Below, piece by piece: positions 1-8,030 of a stretch of 64,000 nucleotides of DNA. Positions within the stretch are counted from its first letter, which is position 1. Every line of letters begins with the position of its first letter. The notes below the pieces were generated by a model. The model was given only the letters and a program-made list of their open reading frames with translations. It was not told where the DNA came from and made no database searches. Made by a program: the position numbers and the translations under genes. Origin of the DNA: Marmoricola sp. (GTDB lineage: Bacteria > Actinomycetota > Actinomycetes > Propionibacteriales > Nocardioidaceae); the NCBI GenBank assembly GCA_025964775.1, contig JAOPYE010000026.1, positions 124,001 to 188,000 on the forward strand, given 5' to 3'.

Positions 1-323
1 TACGGCGTCAGCGGAGGCAGCGACGCCGCCAACTCGGCGTACCGGGCCGAGACGACGAGGACTCGCGCACCGCTGTCATTGAGCACATAGGCAATCTCGT
101 CGAGCGACAGCGACGGGTCGACCGGAAGCAGGACCAGCCCCGCTCGACGCGCGGCCCAGAGGATCTCCAACGCAGCTGCTGAAGACTCGCTCAGCAGCGC
201 GACCACATCACCCGGTGCCATCCCTGGCTGACAGAGCACCGACGCAACCCGGGCGACCCGGTCCGCGACGACGTCGTGCGCAAGCACCTGACCGTTCTCG
301 GTCACCACGGCTGGGGACGTCAC
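1..323 (-). CDS. Acyl-CoA synthetase / AMP-binding enzyme, N-terminal part
   Basis: The first 107 codons of an adenylate-forming enzyme are visible; the rest lies beyond the left edge. The GTG start at 323 is preceded by a strong ribosome site (GGAGGA, 331-336, 7 nt spacing). The translation contains features of the AMP-binding fold N-terminus: GDVVALLSESSAAALEIL, then AARRAGLVLLPVDPSLS, then EIAYVLNDSGARVLVVS. Known members activate carboxylic acids as acyl-AMP and then acyl-CoA. The ATP-binding signature lies outside, so substrate class cannot be judged. It follows the oxidase-subunit-like genes at 397-1295 on the same strand and may be co-transcribed with them, suggesting work on a fatty or cyclic acid. 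Confidence 0.8.
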   Translation of the reverse strand, partial: MTSPAVVTENGQVLAHDVVADRVARVASVLCQPGMAPGDVVALLSESSAAALEILWAARRAGLVLLPVDPSLSLDEIAYVLNDSGARVLVVSARYAELAASLPPLTP

Positions 324-396
324 TGTGCAATCCTCCGCGCGCGGGACCGCGCTCGGATCCGGGGCCATACGCACGTCACTACGTACTCGCCATTGC

Positions 397-678
397 TCAG
401 ACCACCAGGAACAGCACAACGAGCACCGTGAAGGTGACGAGCACGTAGCCCTCGAACAACAGCCGAAGGGGCAGCGGAGCGCTCCCGAGCTCCATGAAGT
501 GGATGCCGACCAGCCGGATCTTGGTGAACGCGATCGCCAGCAGGAGGACCCCGACGGTTGCCGCCCCACCGGCGGTTTGCTCCAGCCCGAGGCCGGCGGT
601 TGCGAACGTGGCCGAGATCAGCGCGAACCAGACGATGAGTTGGGTGTCGCCGCGGGTACGCCGCAGGGCAGCCAGCAC
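397..678 (-). CDS. Cytochrome c oxidase subunit IV / NorF-like membrane protein
   Basis: A 93-residue protein with about three hydrophobic segments (IVWFALISATFATAGLGL; VGVLLLAIAFTKIRLVGIHF; GYVLVTFTVLVVLFLVV). The spacing and the FTKIRLVGIHFME stretch fit the prokaryotic COX4/NorF family. These small subunits accompany subunit III in haem-copper oxidases and nitric oxide reductases and have no cofactor of their own. I chose GTG 678 because GAGG lies 8 nt upstream inside the end of the subunit III gene; GTG 687, overlapping that gene's stop, is the alternative but has no ribosome site. No catalytic subunit I is present in the window, so this pair is an orphan here. Family call is good; role is inferred. 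Confidence 0.75.
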   Translation of the reverse strand: MLAALRRTRGDTQLIVWFALISATFATAGLGLEQTAGGAATVGVLLLAIAFTKIRLVGIHFMELGSAPLPLRLLFEGYVLVTFTVLVVLFLVV

Positions 679-683
679 TCGGA

Positions 684-1295
684 TCACCTCACCAGGTAGA
701 GCAGCGGAAAGAGAGCGAGCCAGAGTAGGTCGACCATGTGCCAGTAGCAGGCCCCGCAGTCGACGAAGACTCTCTGCCCGGGCGTGAGCGGCTTGGCCTT
801 GCGCGCACGGGTCAGCAGGAACGTGAGCAGCACCAGGCCGATCAACAGATGACCGAGATGGATGCCCGTGAAGACGAAGTAGTACATGAAGAAGTCGTTG
901 CTCTGGGCGGTGTGGCCGTCCCTGATCAGGCTGGCGTACTCCACGGCCTTGACCGCCGCAAACCCGATCCCGCAGGCGATTGCACCGCCGTACAACCCTG
1001 CCGCTCCGGACGAGCCGTTTCTGATCGCCCGGGTCGCCAGGACGACGAACAGGGATCCGGTCAGCAGGAACCCGGTGTTCAGCAGGCCCAGCAGCGGATG
1101 CAGCGCATGCTGCGACGCGATGACCATCGCCGGGTGCTGGCCGTGCAGGACGACGATCGCTCCGAAGAACAGCGCGAAGATCGCCATGTCGCCAAGCAGG
1201 AAGACCCACAGGCCCTCCTCTCCTGGAATTCGGCGCTCCGGGCTGGGGATCTTGTCGTTGGCCTGGATCGAAGGGTCGGCGACGGTCGCACTCAT
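684..1295 (-). CDS. Haem-copper oxidase subunit III / NorE-like protein
   Basis: A 203-residue polytopic protein of the cytochrome c oxidase subunit III family, in its short (NorE-type) form. Family features seen: GLWVFLLGDMAIFALFF near residue 28, HPLLGLLNTGFLLTGS, FMYYFVFTGIHLGHLLIG near residue 140, and a C-terminal ACYWHMVDLLWLALFPLLYL. Subunit III does not bind haem; it stabilises subunit I or assists NO reductase. Its ATG overlaps the TGA of the upstream six-TM gene (ATGA), and the NorF-like gene follows at once, so the three are probably one transcript. No subunit I or II gene lies in the window, so the partner is either elsewhere or something other than an oxidase. Confidence 0.85.
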   Translation of the reverse strand: MSATVADPSIQANDKIPSPERRIPGEEGLWVFLLGDMAIFALFFGAIVVLHGQHPAMVIASQHALHPLLGLLNTGFLLTGSLFVVLATRAIRNGSSGAAGLYGGAIACGIGFAAVKAVEYASLIRDGHTAQSNDFFMYYFVFTGIHLGHLLIGLVLLTFLLTRARKAKPLTPGQRVFVDCGACYWHMVDLLWLALFPLLYLVR

Positions 1296-2017
1296 GCCGC
1301 CACGAGCTCGCCGTGCCGTGGATCCGGTACCGGGTCGGACTCGACGACGCGTGCCGCCTTGATGAACATCACGCCCATGATCACGAAGTACGTTCCGAAG
1401 ACGGTCGCGGCGAGCCAGAACGACAGCAGCCCGTTCCAGGCGAAGGGGCCGGTCTTGAAATACACCAGGATGCAGGCAGGCAGGAAGCAGAACGCCACCC
1501 AGAAGTTGTAGAACCCCAGCCAGCGCGGGAACGCCGGACGGTCGCTCTTGTCGCCGAGGACCGCAACGCCGAACGAGACGGCCTGCGCGATCGCCGGCGG
1601 CCCGTTCATGATGAAGGGGACCCACGCCAGATCGTTGAGTGCCTGGGTCAGCTCAGGCATCCGCTCCGGCCGGTACGCCGCGGCGCCGAGCAGCATGGCC
1701 GGCATGAAGATCGCCACGACGCCGGCTCCCCCGGCGATCAGGTTGACGGCGAAGAGCGGTGCGAACGGGCCTTCCATCCTGCGCACGTGGGTCGCCATGA
1801 GTGCCGCGAACGGGATCGTCAGACCCGCCCCGAACATCACCAGCACCGCCATCGTCCGGATCCCGTTGGCGTGGGTGGCGTAGTAGCGGGCGACCTCGGT
1901 CGCGTTCTCACTCGGCGGGATCGGCGGGATCCAGCCGGCGGCGATGATGCCGCCGAACAGGACGAACACGAAGAGGATCCCGCAACTCGCGCAGGCGATC
2001 TGGATCATGCGGGACAT
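1292..2017 (-). CDS. Six-TM membrane protein of unknown function, paralogue 1
   Basis: A 241-residue protein with six probable membrane helices (about residues 8-28, 52-75, 85-112, 128-152, 163-184, 190-215). It is clearly homologous to the product of 6396-7133: both share RRMEG/RRMER after helix 2, a PERMPELTQ/PDRPPELTQ block, FPRW, FWVAF and GPFAW in the same order. I do not recognise a characterised family. The start is an ATG with AGGAGCG just upstream. It diverges from a phytoene-desaturase-like gene (2184), and the paralogue is likewise adjacent to such a gene, which suggests a functional partnership between the two protein types, for example as membrane anchor or electron acceptor. Function is inference only. 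Confidence 0.85.
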   Translation of the reverse strand: MSRMIQIACASCGILFVFVLFGGIIAAGWIPPIPPSENATEVARYYATHANGIRTMAVLVMFGAGLTIPFAALMATHVRRMEGPFAPLFAVNLIAGGAGVVAIFMPAMLLGAAAYRPERMPELTQALNDLAWVPFIMNGPPAIAQAVSFGVAVLGDKSDRPAFPRWLGFYNFWVAFCFLPACILVYFKTGPFAWNGLLSFWLAATVFGTYFVIMGVMFIKAARVVESDPVPDPRHGELVAA

Positions 2018-2183
2018 GGACGCTCCTGGGTGCTCGAGCAGTACTTGATGTCCGCAGTTTTTATGTTAGATTAAATTCTGTCAAGTGCGTCACCCGGCCT
2101 CGCGAGCTCGACACAGTTTTGAATCTACCATCGAAAATGGTCCGCTGGACCTTCCGGGTCCAGCTGCCGCGAAGGATGCGCCC
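2018..2183. promoter_or_regulatory. AT-rich divergent promoter region
   Basis: This gap separates the divergent six-TM gene and flavoprotein gene. It holds an unusually AT-rich stretch (about 2056-2085, containing TTAGATTAAATTC) in an otherwise very GC-rich region, suitable for back-to-back promoters. An inverted repeat ACCAT-N5-ATGGT lies at 2127-2141. GAAGGA at 2171-2176 is the ribosome site for the gene starting at 2184. No regulator can be assigned from sequence alone. Confidence 0.5.
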
Positions 2184-3896
2184 ATGAATGCACACCACCC
2201 TCCCCGCGAGGCCGACGTCGTCGTCGTCGGCTCCGGTCACAACGGCCTGGTCGCCGCCGCCTACCTCGCCAAGGCGGGCCTCGACGTCGTGGTCGTCGAG
2301 GCCTCCGCGACCGCGGGCGGTATGACCGCTACGAATTCGATGGCCCCCGAGGCCCCCGAGTACACGATCAACGAGGCCTCTATCCAGGCGTCGCTGTTCC
2401 GGACCACCAGCATCAACGCGGACCTCGAGCTGGCCACCAAGCACGGCCTCCGTCAGACCGTCATCGACCCGGCCCACTTCCAGCTCGCCGCCGACGGGTC
2501 CTCGCTGGGTCTGTGGCGCGACCCCCGCAAGACGGCGGCGGAGCTGGCCCACTTCTCCAAGAAGGACGCACGCGCGCTGCTCGAGCTCTACGACGTCATC
2601 GATGCGGCGGTCGACATCGGCCTTCCGATGATGCAGACCAATGTCACCCGCCCAGAGCTGATGAAGGTCTACCAGACGCTGAAGGGCGTGGCCAAGAACC
2701 GCAAGCAGCTCTCCAACATCGGCCGCTGGATGACGAGCTCCCAGGCCGAGGCCATCGAGGAGAGCTTCGAGCACGACATGATCCGGGCTCCCTTGCTCAC
2801 CTCCCTGCCCTTCATGCCGTTCGACGCCGACATGTCCGGCTGGTCGCTGATCTACCTCGGGGTGCTCAGCAAGTACGGGGTGGCGATGTTCCACGGCGGC
2901 ACCGGCTCGTTGCCGAAGGCACTGATTGCGAGCATCACCTCGAATGGTGGCCGGGTCTACACGAGCTCGCCCGTCGAGCAGCTCGTGATGACCGGCGAGC
3001 GCTGCACCGGTGTCCGGCTCGCCGGAGGCCAGGAGATCGTTGCCAAGCGCGGCGTGCTCACCGCGATGAGCCCCCGTACGACGCTGAGCCGGCTGCTGCC
3101 CAAGGGCGTACTGACCCACAAGCAGCAGAACGCCGCCGACCACATCCCGACCAAGAAGCGCGGCATCTCCGACCTCAAGGTCAACGTCGCCCTGTCTGGT
3201 CGGATCGACATGAGCAAGCACGAGAAGTGGCGCGGCGACGGCATCGACCTGCGGGTCGCCTGCAACTGCTACCACACCTACGAGCAGGCCCTGGCTGCTG
3301 CGCGGTCGTGCGTGCGCGGGGAGGTTCCCGACGCGATCCCCGGCCTGGCTCAGGTCACCAACGCCTTCGACCCCTCGATGTCGCCGGAGGGCAAGGACCT
3401 GTGGTGGTTCTGGAGTGGACTGGCCCCGTCCATCCCCGCGGACGGCTGGGACGTGGCACGCAAACAGATCACCGACTCGGTGATCAGGGACGCCGACGAG
3501 TTCTACAAGGGCGTCGACGAGCTTCAGGTCGCCGTTCGGCCGCTGGTGCTGCCCGACATCGAGGAGCGCTTCTGGGCGATCGACGGCAGCGTCTACCACG
3601 TCGACCCGACCCTGAGCCGGTTCGGCCCGAATAAGCCGGTGATGGGCTTCGCGGGCTACAAGACCCCGGTTCCCGGCCTCTTCCTGACCGGTTCGGGCAC
3701 CCACCCGGTCGCCGGCATCAGTGGAATGCCGGGCCAGAACGCGGCCCGCACGATGCTGAAGGAGTTCGGGATGGTCGACAAGAGCGGGCGCTTTGCGGAG
3801 TCCAAGGCCCGGCGCGCGCGGGACAAGACACTCCGGGAGAACCCGTGGAGGACCGGCCAGGACGACCCCTGGCCCGCCGAACTCCACAATGGATGA
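2184..3896 (+). CDS. Phytoene-desaturase-like FAD-dependent oxidoreductase, paralogue 1
   Basis: A 570-residue flavoprotein of the phytoene dehydrogenase-like group (COG1233). An N-terminal Rossmann motif (VVVGSGHNGLVAAAYL, residues about 11-26) is followed by VVEASATAGGM, typical of FAD binding in this family. The C-terminal part carries TPVPGLFLTGSGTHPVAGISG, the second FAD-contact region. Members oxidise or isomerise polyenes, and several close groups act on unknown hydrophobic substrates. I chose ATG 2184 for its GAAGGA ribosome site; the open frame extends upstream without one. It is clearly paralogous to the product of 4784-6409, sharing NGLV(A/S)A-YLA-AG, INE-IQASLFR and RHxKWR-DG-DL-like segments. 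No carotenoid synthase (crtB) lies nearby, so carotenoid desaturation is not implied. Confidence 0.87.
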   Translation: MNAHHPPREADVVVVGSGHNGLVAAAYLAKAGLDVVVVEASATAGGMTATNSMAPEAPEYTINEASIQASLFRTTSINADLELATKHGLRQTVIDPAHFQLAADGSSLGLWRDPRKTAAELAHFSKKDARALLELYDVIDAAVDIGLPMMQTNVTRPELMKVYQTLKGVAKNRKQLSNIGRWMTSSQAEAIEESFEHDMIRAPLLTSLPFMPFDADMSGWSLIYLGVLSKYGVAMFHGGTGSLPKALIASITSNGGRVYTSSPVEQLVMTGERCTGVRLAGGQEIVAKRGVLTAMSPRTTLSRLLPKGVLTHKQQNAADHIPTKKRGISDLKVNVALSGRIDMSKHEKWRGDGIDLRVACNCYHTYEQALAAARSCVRGEVPDAIPGLAQVTNAFDPSMSPEGKDLWWFWSGLAPSIPADGWDVARKQITDSVIRDADEFYKGVDELQVAVRPLVLPDIEERFWAIDGSVYHVDPTLSRFGPNKPVMGFAGYKTPVPGLFLTGSGTHPVAGISGMPGQNAARTMLKEFGMVDKSGRFAESKARRARDKTLRENPWRTGQDDPWPAELHNG

Positions 3897-3926
3897 TCGC
3901 CCCGCAACAGCGGAACCCTCAACCAG

Positions 3927-4715
3927 GTGAAGTTCCTGTTCACGCGTCGATGGGTGCTGTTTGCAATCACGGTGGCGCTCCTCGCGTGGTTGGCGATCTT
4001 CCTGGGCCAATGGCAGTTCCATCGCCTGCAGGAGCGTCGTGCCGCGAACGGCCTGATGTCCGGCAACATCGCGGAACCGCCCGTTGCGATCGATAGCATT
4101 CTCCGTGTCGGCACTACGACGAATCCCGATGACGAGTGGCGCTCCGTCATAGTCCACGGCATCTGGGATGACAGCCACACCATCGTGCTCAAGTACCAGG
4201 TACGCGAGGGCGTCGCCGGCGTGGACGTGGTGACTCCCCTGGTCACGGGCTCCGGCGCAGCGGTTCTGGTCGATCGAGGCTGGTTAGCGACCAGAAACGC
4301 CGGCTCGGCCCGACCCGGACTCCCCGCCGCGGACAGCGGTGAGGTGACCGTGATCGGGTGGGTGCGCACAAGCGGCACCGGCCGGGCCACGGACGTCTTC
4401 GACCTTGAGACCCGGGCGGTCTCGAGTGCCGCCGCAGCCAAGGTCCTTCCGTACGACTTCTACGGCGGATTCATCGCGATCGACACGGAAAACCCGCTGC
4501 CGAGCCATCGGCTCAGTGCGACTGTGCTGCCCGACGACACGAGCGACGGCCCGCACTTCTTTTACGGCTTGCAGTGGTGGTTCTTTGCAGTGCTCGCGGT
4601 GTTCGGCTTTTGCTACCTCGCCTACGATGAGTGGCGAATGGCGAAGGGCAAGATCACGGCGATCGACACTGCCACCGGCAACAAGGCCTTGGCATCGACT
4701 TCGTCCAGCCCGTGA
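3927..4715 (+). CDS. SURF1 family protein
   Basis: A 262-residue protein with the SURF1 plan: an N-terminal membrane helix (WVLFAITVALLAWLAIFLGQWQF), an extracytoplasmic middle, and a C-terminal helix (GLQWWFFAVLAVFGFCYLAY). Family marks include LGQWQFHRLQER, AAVLVDRGWLATR and HFFYGLQWWFFA. SURF1 proteins help haem A insertion into cytochrome oxidase. The start is GTG 3927, chosen because the helix follows at once; no clear ribosome site is visible. It lies 30 bp after the flavoprotein gene on the same strand and converges with the 4784-6409 gene. Finding it beside orphan oxidase subunit III/IV genes suggests a link to a respiratory or haem-copper complex, though it may be the cell's general SURF1. 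Confidence 0.88.
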   Translation: MKFLFTRRWVLFAITVALLAWLAIFLGQWQFHRLQERRAANGLMSGNIAEPPVAIDSILRVGTTTNPDDEWRSVIVHGIWDDSHTIVLKYQVREGVAGVDVVTPLVTGSGAAVLVDRGWLATRNAGSARPGLPAADSGEVTVIGWVRTSGTGRATDVFDLETRAVSSAAAAKVLPYDFYGGFIAIDTENPLPSHRLSATVLPDDTSDGPHFFYGLQWWFFAVLAVFGFCYLAYDEWRMAKGKITAIDTATGNKALASTSSSP

Positions 4716-4783
4716 CCACCGGAGCAGAGGTCGCAGTGCAACCGTCAATGCCAGGGCGGGAACCGCATCACAGTCGGGGCTGA

Positions 4784-6409
4784 TCATCCACGCAGGCGTT
4801 CCCTCGTCCTTCGGATAGCCCCGCCCCGGGCCCGGGCGATCATCGCCTGGGCGGCGTTCTTCCCCGGCAGGCCGCTGATCCCGCCAGTCGGGTGGGTCCC
4901 TGCGCCGGTGATCCACAGTCCCGGCACGGGGGTCTCGTAGCTGCCGAAGCCCTGGGCCGGGCGCAGCGGTCCGAACCGCATACCCACAGGTTCCACGTGG
5001 TAGACGTTGCCGTCCGGCACATTGAACCGCTCCTCGAGCTCAGGGGCGGACATCACGCGACGGTTGATCTCCATGGTGTCCAGGCCCTCGTAGTACTGCG
5101 CGCACTCACGCAGGACCTTGTCGCCGATCGCGTCGCGCATCGTTTCCCAGGCAACGTCCGGGTTGCGGGGGAAGATCCCCGACCACAGCCAGAACGTGTC
5201 CTGACCCGCCGGCGCCTGACTCGGGTCGAGTCGCGACGGGACAATGCCGATGAAGCACTCGTTCTCCGGGTACTTGCGCTGAACCGCGCTGTTCCAGGCG
5301 TCGAGGTGATCCTCGTAGGTCTGCCAGCTGACGATCGGCTCGCAGAGGTCGAGGCCGTCCTTGCGCCACTTGGTGTGCCGGGGCAGCGACAGCTTGCCGG
5401 ACACCGCTACGTCGATCTTGAGAGTGGTCGTCTCCAGCACGTTGGTCGGGATGGCATGAGCACGCCGTTGGAGGTGCTCGGGCAGGATCCCGTCGGGAAG
5501 CAATCGGGCCAGGGTCGCCTTGGGACTGCAGGAAGCGAGCACGGTCTTGGCGCGGAGCTCCTCGCCGTTCTCGAGCAGCACCCCGGTGACCGTCCCCCCG
5601 TGGGTGGTGAGCTCCTCGACCCTGCTGTTCACCCGGATGGTGCCCCCATGCTCGAGCAGGTGCTGTGCCAACGCGTTCGTCAGAGCACCGGTACCGCCGG
5701 CGAAGCGTGCCGAGTTGGTCCGGTGACACATCGCGATGTAGATCAGCGCCCAGGCGGTCCCGTCCTGCGTCATCCAGCAGAACGGGGGCATCGAGGCGAG
5801 CGCTGCCCGCAGCAGCGGGGTGTCGAACCGTTCCTCGATGAACTCCCGGTGCGAGGTGGTGAAGAAGGCTGACAGCGGCATCAGGTCCTTGCGTCGCTTG
5901 AGGGCGGCCGGAAGCACCTCGCGCATCGTCTTCACCCCGGGGCGAGTCGGGTGGCCGTTCATCCACGGGATGGCGACGTCCATCGCGGCGTCGAGCTGCC
6001 TCACGAACTCTTCGTACTTGCGGGCGTCGCGTGGGGAGAAGTATCGGAGCTCATCGACGGTCTTGGCAGGGTCGTGCCAGAACGCCAGCGATGGACCCTC
6101 TGGATCGAGGTGCACGTGGAACGGGTCAGCGATGATCTGCCGGAATCCGTATTTCGCCAGGCCGAGGTCCTTCTCGATCCCCGACGACCGGAACAGCGAC
6201 GCCTGGATGCCACCCTCGTTGATCTGGTGATCCGGAGCCTCCGGGAAGATCGGGTTCGTCGAGATCATTCCGCCGACCGACCCAGATGCCTCGACCACGG
6301 TGACTGACATCCCCGCCTGCGCCAGGTAGCACGCCGAGACCAGGCCGTTGTGGCCGGCACCGATGATGAGTACGTCAGAGTCACGCTGGACAGAGTCACG
6401 CAGAGACAT
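4784..6409 (-). CDS. Phytoene-desaturase-like FAD-dependent oxidoreductase, paralogue 2
   Basis: A 541-residue COG1233 flavoprotein. The FAD Rossmann motif LIIGAGHNGLVSACYLAQAG sits at residues about 14-33, followed by VVEASGSVGGM. The C-terminal signature TPVPGLWITGAGTHPTGGISG is near residue 505. It is the last gene of a six-gene minus-strand operon and overlaps the stop region of the upstream six-TM gene by 14 bp, which argues for coupled translation. The homologue at 2184-3896 has the same relation to a six-TM paralogue. No carotenoid pathway gene is nearby, so the substrate is unknown; a hydrophobic lipid, steroid or terpenoid is an inference from family and context. Confidence 0.87.
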   Translation of the reverse strand: MSLRDSVQRDSDVLIIGAGHNGLVSACYLAQAGMSVTVVEASGSVGGMISTNPIFPEAPDHQINEGGIQASLFRSSGIEKDLGLAKYGFRQIIADPFHVHLDPEGPSLAFWHDPAKTVDELRYFSPRDARKYEEFVRQLDAAMDVAIPWMNGHPTRPGVKTMREVLPAALKRRKDLMPLSAFFTTSHREFIEERFDTPLLRAALASMPPFCWMTQDGTAWALIYIAMCHRTNSARFAGGTGALTNALAQHLLEHGGTIRVNSRVEELTTHGGTVTGVLLENGEELRAKTVLASCSPKATLARLLPDGILPEHLQRRAHAIPTNVLETTTLKIDVAVSGKLSLPRHTKWRKDGLDLCEPIVSWQTYEDHLDAWNSAVQRKYPENECFIGIVPSRLDPSQAPAGQDTFWLWSGIFPRNPDVAWETMRDAIGDKVLRECAQYYEGLDTMEINRRVMSAPELEERFNVPDGNVYHVEPVGMRFGPLRPAQGFGSYETPVPGLWITGAGTHPTGGISGLPGKNAAQAMIARARGGAIRRTRERLRG

Positions 6410-7133
6410 GGGAGAACTCCAGATCGATCGAGGGGGTGAGAACGGTTTCGGAGCGGATCGCGCGCAGCACGACCCAGGTCATGACGAGGTACCAGAGGCC
6501 GAACACGGCGGCCGGGATCCAGAAGCCGATCAGGCCGGTCCACGCGAACGGTCCGTGCTTGAAGAAGATGATCAGGCTGGCCGGTAGCAGCAGGAAGGCG
6601 ACCCAGAACTGGTAACCCGCGACCCAACGGGGAAACACCGGCTGGTCGTTGTGGTCGTTCAGGACGGCCACGGCGATGGCGAACAGCTGCCCGAGGATCG
6701 GCGGCCAGGGCAGGATCAGCATCACGTAGCTGATGTCGTTCATCAGCTGGGTGAGTTCGGGCGGGCGATCGGGCCGGAAGGCGCCTGCGACGAAGAGCAG
6801 CATCGGGACGATCAGGACGACCGTGACGATGATGCCGGAGCACATCTGCAGGAGCGCCAGGACCGGAACGCCGCGCTCCATCCGGCGTAGCTGAAGGCTG
6901 ATCACCAGGAAGTACGGGATCGTCAGGAAGACTCCGACGAGGCCGAGGAGTAAGCCGACCTTGTGCAGCGTCGGATGATCGGAGTACACCAGGGCGACCT
7001 GGGCCGGGCTGTCCGACGCGGAGATGAGCGGGATGAACCCGCCCATGAAACCCCAGCCGCCGAACAGCAGCACCGCGAACGCAGGACCGCACCAAGCGCA
7101 GAACACCTGGACGCGTCGGTTGACCTCGGTCAT
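6396..7133 (-). CDS. Six-TM membrane protein of unknown function, paralogue 2
   Basis: A 245-residue polytopic protein starting at MTEVNRRVQVF (ATG 7133, with GGAGTGTC just upstream). Six hydrophobic segments match those of the product of 1292-2017, and shared landmarks are RRMER, FRPDRPPELTQLMND, FPRWVAGYQFWVAF and GPFAWTGLIGFW. The open frame runs further upstream, but that extension overlaps the next gene and lacks hydrophobic or family features, so I excluded it. It lies 8 bp after the lipocalin-like gene and overlaps the following flavoprotein gene, so it is within the operon. No enzyme motif is visible. Being next to a flavoprotein in both copies suggests an accessory or membrane-anchoring role. 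Confidence 0.85.
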   Translation of the reverse strand: MTEVNRRVQVFCAWCGPAFAVLLFGGWGFMGGFIPLISASDSPAQVALVYSDHPTLHKVGLLLGLVGVFLTIPYFLVISLQLRRMERGVPVLALLQMCSGIIVTVVLIVPMLLFVAGAFRPDRPPELTQLMNDISYVMLILPWPPILGQLFAIAVAVLNDHNDQPVFPRWVAGYQFWVAFLLLPASLIIFFKHGPFAWTGLIGFWIPAAVFGLWYLVMTWVVLRAIRSETVLTPSIDLEFSHVSA

Positions 7134-7141
7134 GACACTCC

Positions 7142-8026
7142 TCAACAGACCCGGTGCACGATGCCCTGCTCGAGGAAGCCGCCGCCCGGGGCTCCATCGA
7201 GGTCGAGGACCATGAAGTCGTCGTAGCAGCCGAAGGCCGGGCCGTCGGTCTCGGCTCCCATCGGAACGAAGAAGCCGGCTTCGCGGCTTCGCATGCCGAC
7301 AACGCGCACCGAGCCGTCGGCCAGGGTCACGGTGCCGCGGAGGAACTGGGCCGCCGCCGTACGACGAAGGCGGAGGTCCGTGACCGGGTGACTGCCGGCC
7401 CCGTCGATCAGGAAGCCGTCCGCGGCTTGCGACCCGTCTGCGGACAGGAACTTCATCGCGGAGATGAAGACACCGTCGAAGATCCCGACCAGGGCGGCGT
7501 ACTCGATCCATTGCGCGGCCTCGTCGCGGAAGCCCCAGGTCCGATCCCGCAGACCGAACCCGTCGACCTCCCTCGTGGTGCCTGCCGACGTGAACTCGCC
7601 GATCATCCGCAGCCCCTGCTGGAAGTGCTGCAGCGGCTTGCCCGGCACCAGCTCGGGGATCAGACCGGTGTCGGAGTAGTCGGCTGGGGTGTACAGGGGT
7701 GTGTTGACGAAGCGCGCCTGGAGCTCGGGGTGATCGACGGTGATCACCCCGTCCAGACCGAACGAGATCGTCGGGCCGTCGAAGGAGCCCGGCCTGAGCT
7801 CCTCGATGACCTCGACGACCCCGTCGGGGAACTGGAGCGAGCAGCGGGCACGAAGCCCGCCGATCGCGTTCGGCGAGGTCGAGACGTGGAAGGAGCCGTA
7901 GACCTGGCGCGCGGTGTCCCAGAACGCGATGTAGGCGTTGTCCTTCCAGACCGGGTCGCCAGGTCCGGCTGCGTCCGGGTGAACCGGTTCTGCGAGCGGA
8001 CCCCAGTCGGTCAGCACAGCACTCAC
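7142..8026 (-). CDS. Lipocalin-like protein of unknown function (DUF7064/7065-type)
   Basis: A 294-residue soluble protein rich in beta strands. It resembles the two-domain lipocalin-like proteins related to AttH and carotenoid hydratase CrtC, with a characteristic GFGLRDRTWGFRDEAAQW in the second half. The gene at 9116-10177 has an analogous APRDRSWRQVR segment. Start GTG 8026 was chosen because it begins 4 nt after the stop of the upstream phosphotransferase-like gene; an in-frame extension inside that gene is possible. No catalytic residues are assigned. Members often sit beside phosphotransferase-fold proteins in actinobacteria, as here. A hydrophobic ligand or substrate is plausible but inferred; the family assignment is from memory of motifs. 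Confidence 0.7.
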   Translation of the reverse strand: MSAVLTDWGPLAEPVHPDAAGPGDPVWKDNAYIAFWDTARQVYGSFHVSTSPNAIGGLRARCSLQFPDGVVEVIEELRPGSFDGPTISFGLDGVITVDHPELQARFVNTPLYTPADYSDTGLIPELVPGKPLQHFQQGLRMIGEFTSAGTTREVDGFGLRDRTWGFRDEAAQWIEYAALVGIFDGVFISAMKFLSADGSQAADGFLIDGAGSHPVTDLRLRRTAAAQFLRGTVTLADGSVRVVGMRSREAGFFVPMGAETDGPAFGCYDDFMVLDLDGAPGGGFLEQGIVHRVC

Positions 8027-8030
8027 GTCA

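Noticed and set aside
2184..3896. Carotenoid biosynthesis locus
   Set aside because: The two desaturase-like genes have no phytoene synthase, GGPP synthase or lycopene cyclase beside them, so a carotenoid role is not supported.
2061..4178. A 705-codon minus-strand open frame
   Set aside because: Antisense to the flavoprotein gene 2184-3896, whose FAD motifs and ribosome site are clear. The antisense translation has no recognisable domain.
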